Positions 62,536 to 64,000 of a DNA stretch of 64,000 bases are shown piece by piece. The position numbers and the translations under genes are program-made. Within the stretch, counting starts at the first letter, position 1, and every line of letters begins with the position of its first letter. Origin of the DNA: Lasioglossum baleicum (Eukaryota > Arthropoda > Insecta > Hymenoptera > Halictidae); NCBI RefSeq assembly GCF_051020765.1, contig NW_027469196.1, forward strand, positions 62,001-126,000, read 5' to 3'. A model generated the notes under the pieces. It was not told where the DNA came from. It saw only the letters and a program-made list of their open reading frames with translations, and did no database searches.

Positions 62536-64000
62536 GTGTTTCTACTCGACTAGCCTGCGGGAAGCATCCTCTCTCACGTGTTTCTACTCGACTAGCCTGC
62601 GGGATGCATCCTCTCGCTCGTGTTTTTACACGACTAGCCTGCGGGAAGCATCCTCTAGCACGTGTTTTTACTCGACTAGCCTGCGGGATGCATCCTCTCG
62701 CACGTGTTTTTACTCGACTAGCCTGCGGGATGCATCCTCTCGCACGTGTTTTTACTCAACTAGCCTGCAGGATGCATCCTCTCGCTCGTGTTTCTACTCG
62801 ACTAGCCTGCGCGATGCATCCTCTCGCACGTGTTTTTACTCGACTAGCCTGCGGGATGCATCCTCTCGCACGTGTTTCTACTCGACTAGCCTGCGTGATG
62901 CATCCTCTGGCACGTGTTTCAACTCGACTAGCCTGCGGGATGCATCCTCTCGCACGTGTTTCAACTCGACTAGCCTGCGGGATGCATCCTCTCGCACGTG
63001 TTTTTACTCGACTAGCCTGCGGGATGCATCCTCTCGCACGTGTTTCAACTCGACTAGCCTGCGGGATGCATCCTTTCGCACGTGTTTTTACTCGACTAGC
63101 CTGCGGGATGCATCCTCTCGCACGTGTTTTTACTCAACTAGCCTGCAGGATGCATCCTCTCGCACGTATTTTTACTCGACTGGCCTGCGGGATGCATCCT
63201 CTCGCACGCGTTTCTACTCGAATAGCCTGCGGGATGCATCCTCTCGCACGTGTTTTTACTCGACTAGCCTGCGGGATGCATCTTCTCGCACGTGTTTCTA
63301 CTCGACTAGCCTGCGGGATGCATCCTCTCGCACGTGTTTTTACTCGACTAGCCTGCGGGATGCATCCTCTCGCACGTGTTTTTACTCGACTAGCCTGCGG
63401 GATGCATCCTCGCGCACGTATTTTTACTCGACTAGTCTGCGGGAAGCATCCTCTCGCACGTGTTTCTACTCGACTAGCCTGCGGGAAGCATCCTCTCGCA
63501 CGGGTTTCTACTCGACTAGCCTGCGGGATGCATCCTCTCGCTCGTGTTTTTACACGACTAGCCTGCGGGAAGCATCCTCTAGCACGTGTTTTTACTCGAC
63601 TAGCCTGCGGGATGCATCCTTTCGCACGTGTTTTTACTCGACTAGCCTGCGGGATGCATCCTCTCGCACGTGTTTTTACTCGACTAGCCTGCGGGATGCA
63701 TCCTCGCGCACGTGTTTTTACTCGACTAGCCTGCGGGAAGCATCCTCTCGCACGTGTTTCTACTCGACTAGCCTGCGGGATGCATCCTCTCGCTCGTGTT
63801 TTTACTCGACTAGCCTGCGGGAAGCATCCTCTCGCACGTTTTTTTACTCGACTAGCCTGCGGGATGCATCCTCTCGCACGTGTTTCTACTCGACTAGCCT
63901 GCGGGATGCATCCTCTCGCACGTGTTTTTACTCGACTAGCCTGCGGGATGCATCCTCGCGCACGTGTTTTTCCTCGACTAGCCTGCGGGATGCATCCTCT

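Larger units (their letters stand above)
58018..62553 (+). other. Longest ATG-started open frame of the STSLRDASSRTCFY type; not supported as a gene
   Basis: A C>A change at monomer position 20 (TAGCATGCGGG) makes an ATG in the Ser/Thr-rich frame, and the frame then stays open for 1511 codons. The product would be about 107 copies of STSLRDASSRTCFY, with Ser and Thr six of fourteen residues, no signal peptide, no membrane segment and no unique end domain. It ends only because the 43-bp monomer at 62493 shifts the frame onto the TAG found in every monomer. The same ATG form at 54446 opens 769 codons. I see no promoter, splice signal or poly(A) signal that is not also part of the repeat. The open frame follows from a 42-bp period; translation is unlikely but untested. 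Confidence 0.12.
1..64000. repeat. 42-bp satellite DNA array filling the window
   Basis: Every part of the window is a copy of one 42-bp unit, joined head to tail in one orientation, about 1,523 copies. Neighbouring copies usually differ from the consensus at zero to three sites. No inverted copy, spacer, transposon or unique sequence interrupts it, and both window ends lie inside the array. The period is seen directly: from 32288 to 64000 the sequence is 754 full units plus 37 bases once 14 odd-length units are allowed for. Arrays of this size and purity are known from eukaryotic heterochromatin. The chromosome position and the species are inference and cannot be fixed from this window. Confidence 0.99.
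40391..64000. repeat. Zone 3: sub-array of blocks carrying 43-bp marker monomers
   Basis: Nine 43-bp monomers with ACTTCCACTATCC or ACTTCTACTATCC punctuate this zone, and the ACTGACTAG marker is absent. Gaps between them are exact: 30, 95, 31, 52, 14, 92, 85 and 127 monomers plus one or two bases, the extra base coming from the GGTAC units. The zone has the largest tandem duplication in the window (3572 bp). No gene is seen. Confidence 0.9.

Noticed and set aside
1..64000. Dozens of long open frames on both strands that look like giant repeat proteins
   Set aside because: A 42-bp period keeps any stop-free consensus frame open indefinitely. Frames start and stop only at odd-length monomers or assembly indels, overlap on both strands, and have no unique domain, signal or end. 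None is called as a CDS.
1..64000. CENP-B box resemblance: CTCG or TTCG followed by CGGG in each unit
   Set aside because: The box needs TTCG, four bases, A, two bases, then CGGG, an 11-base step. Here the step is 13, the A is replaced, and most units have CTCG. Only TTTTTATTCG units even have TTCG. The resemblance is not enough.
1..64000. Yeast-type CDEI (CACRTG) and point centromere
   Set aside because: CACGTG is present over a thousand times, but no AT-rich CDEII or CDEIII element exists anywhere; a point centromere would be a single short site.
1..64000. CRISPR array
   Set aside because: The units abut with no variable spacers; differences are single-base changes inside the 42-bp unit, and no cas gene is present.
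1..64000. Telomeric repeat or rDNA spacer repeat
   Set aside because: The 42-bp unit has no TTAGGG-like core, and no rRNA sequence occurs in the window. A subtelomeric position remains possible but is not shown.

Overview
The whole 64 kb window is one uninterrupted, head-to-tail satellite (macro-minisatellite) array with a 42-bp monomer, about 1,523 copies, all in the same orientation. The array enters at base 1 and is still running at base 64000, so neither edge is visible. I found no unique-sequence gene, tRNA, rRNA, transposon, CRISPR array or promoter-terminator unit. The monomer is about 55% G+C, has four CpGs, a T5 tract, a perfect 10-bp palindrome (GGATGCATCC) and a CACGTG hexamer across the monomer junction. 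Because 42 is 14 codons, three of the six frames have no stop in the consensus. That alone explains the many long open frames, and none is convincing as a gene.

An array this long, with nested higher-order structure and no coding content, points to a eukaryotic nuclear chromosome in heterochromatin (subtelomeric, pericentromeric, sex- or B-chromosome type). The species cannot be read from the sequence, and I do not recognise the monomer as a named satellite.

Layout. Zone 1 (1-9236) is phase-perfect apart from four 41-bp monomers at 421, 3108, 5837 and 6592. Zone 2 (9237-40390) is built from blocks headed by ten copies of a 41-bp monomer containing ACTGACTAG; it also holds one early 43-bp marker at 10790. 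Zone 3 (40391-64000) is built from blocks carrying nine more 43-bp marker monomers (ACTTCCACTATCC or ACTTCTACTATCC). Between markers, distances are exact multiples of 42 once the markers' own +1 or -1 is counted. Segments of 10, 20, 22, 36, 38 and 85 monomers are duplicated, often in direct tandem, as expected for unequal exchange in whole-monomer steps.

Two tracts (about 13.34-15.80 and 21.07-32.28 kb) are full of private one-base insertions and deletions, mostly in short homopolymers. The flanking sequence, including 31.7 kb from 32288 to the end, has length changes only in 14 marker monomers. This looks like lower-quality consensus patches in an assembly.

The most interesting biological hint is that many abundant monomer variants fall at third codon positions of one forward frame (STSLRDASSRTCFY, 14 residues per monomer), where they are synonymous or conservative. 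This is only suggestive and needs counting.
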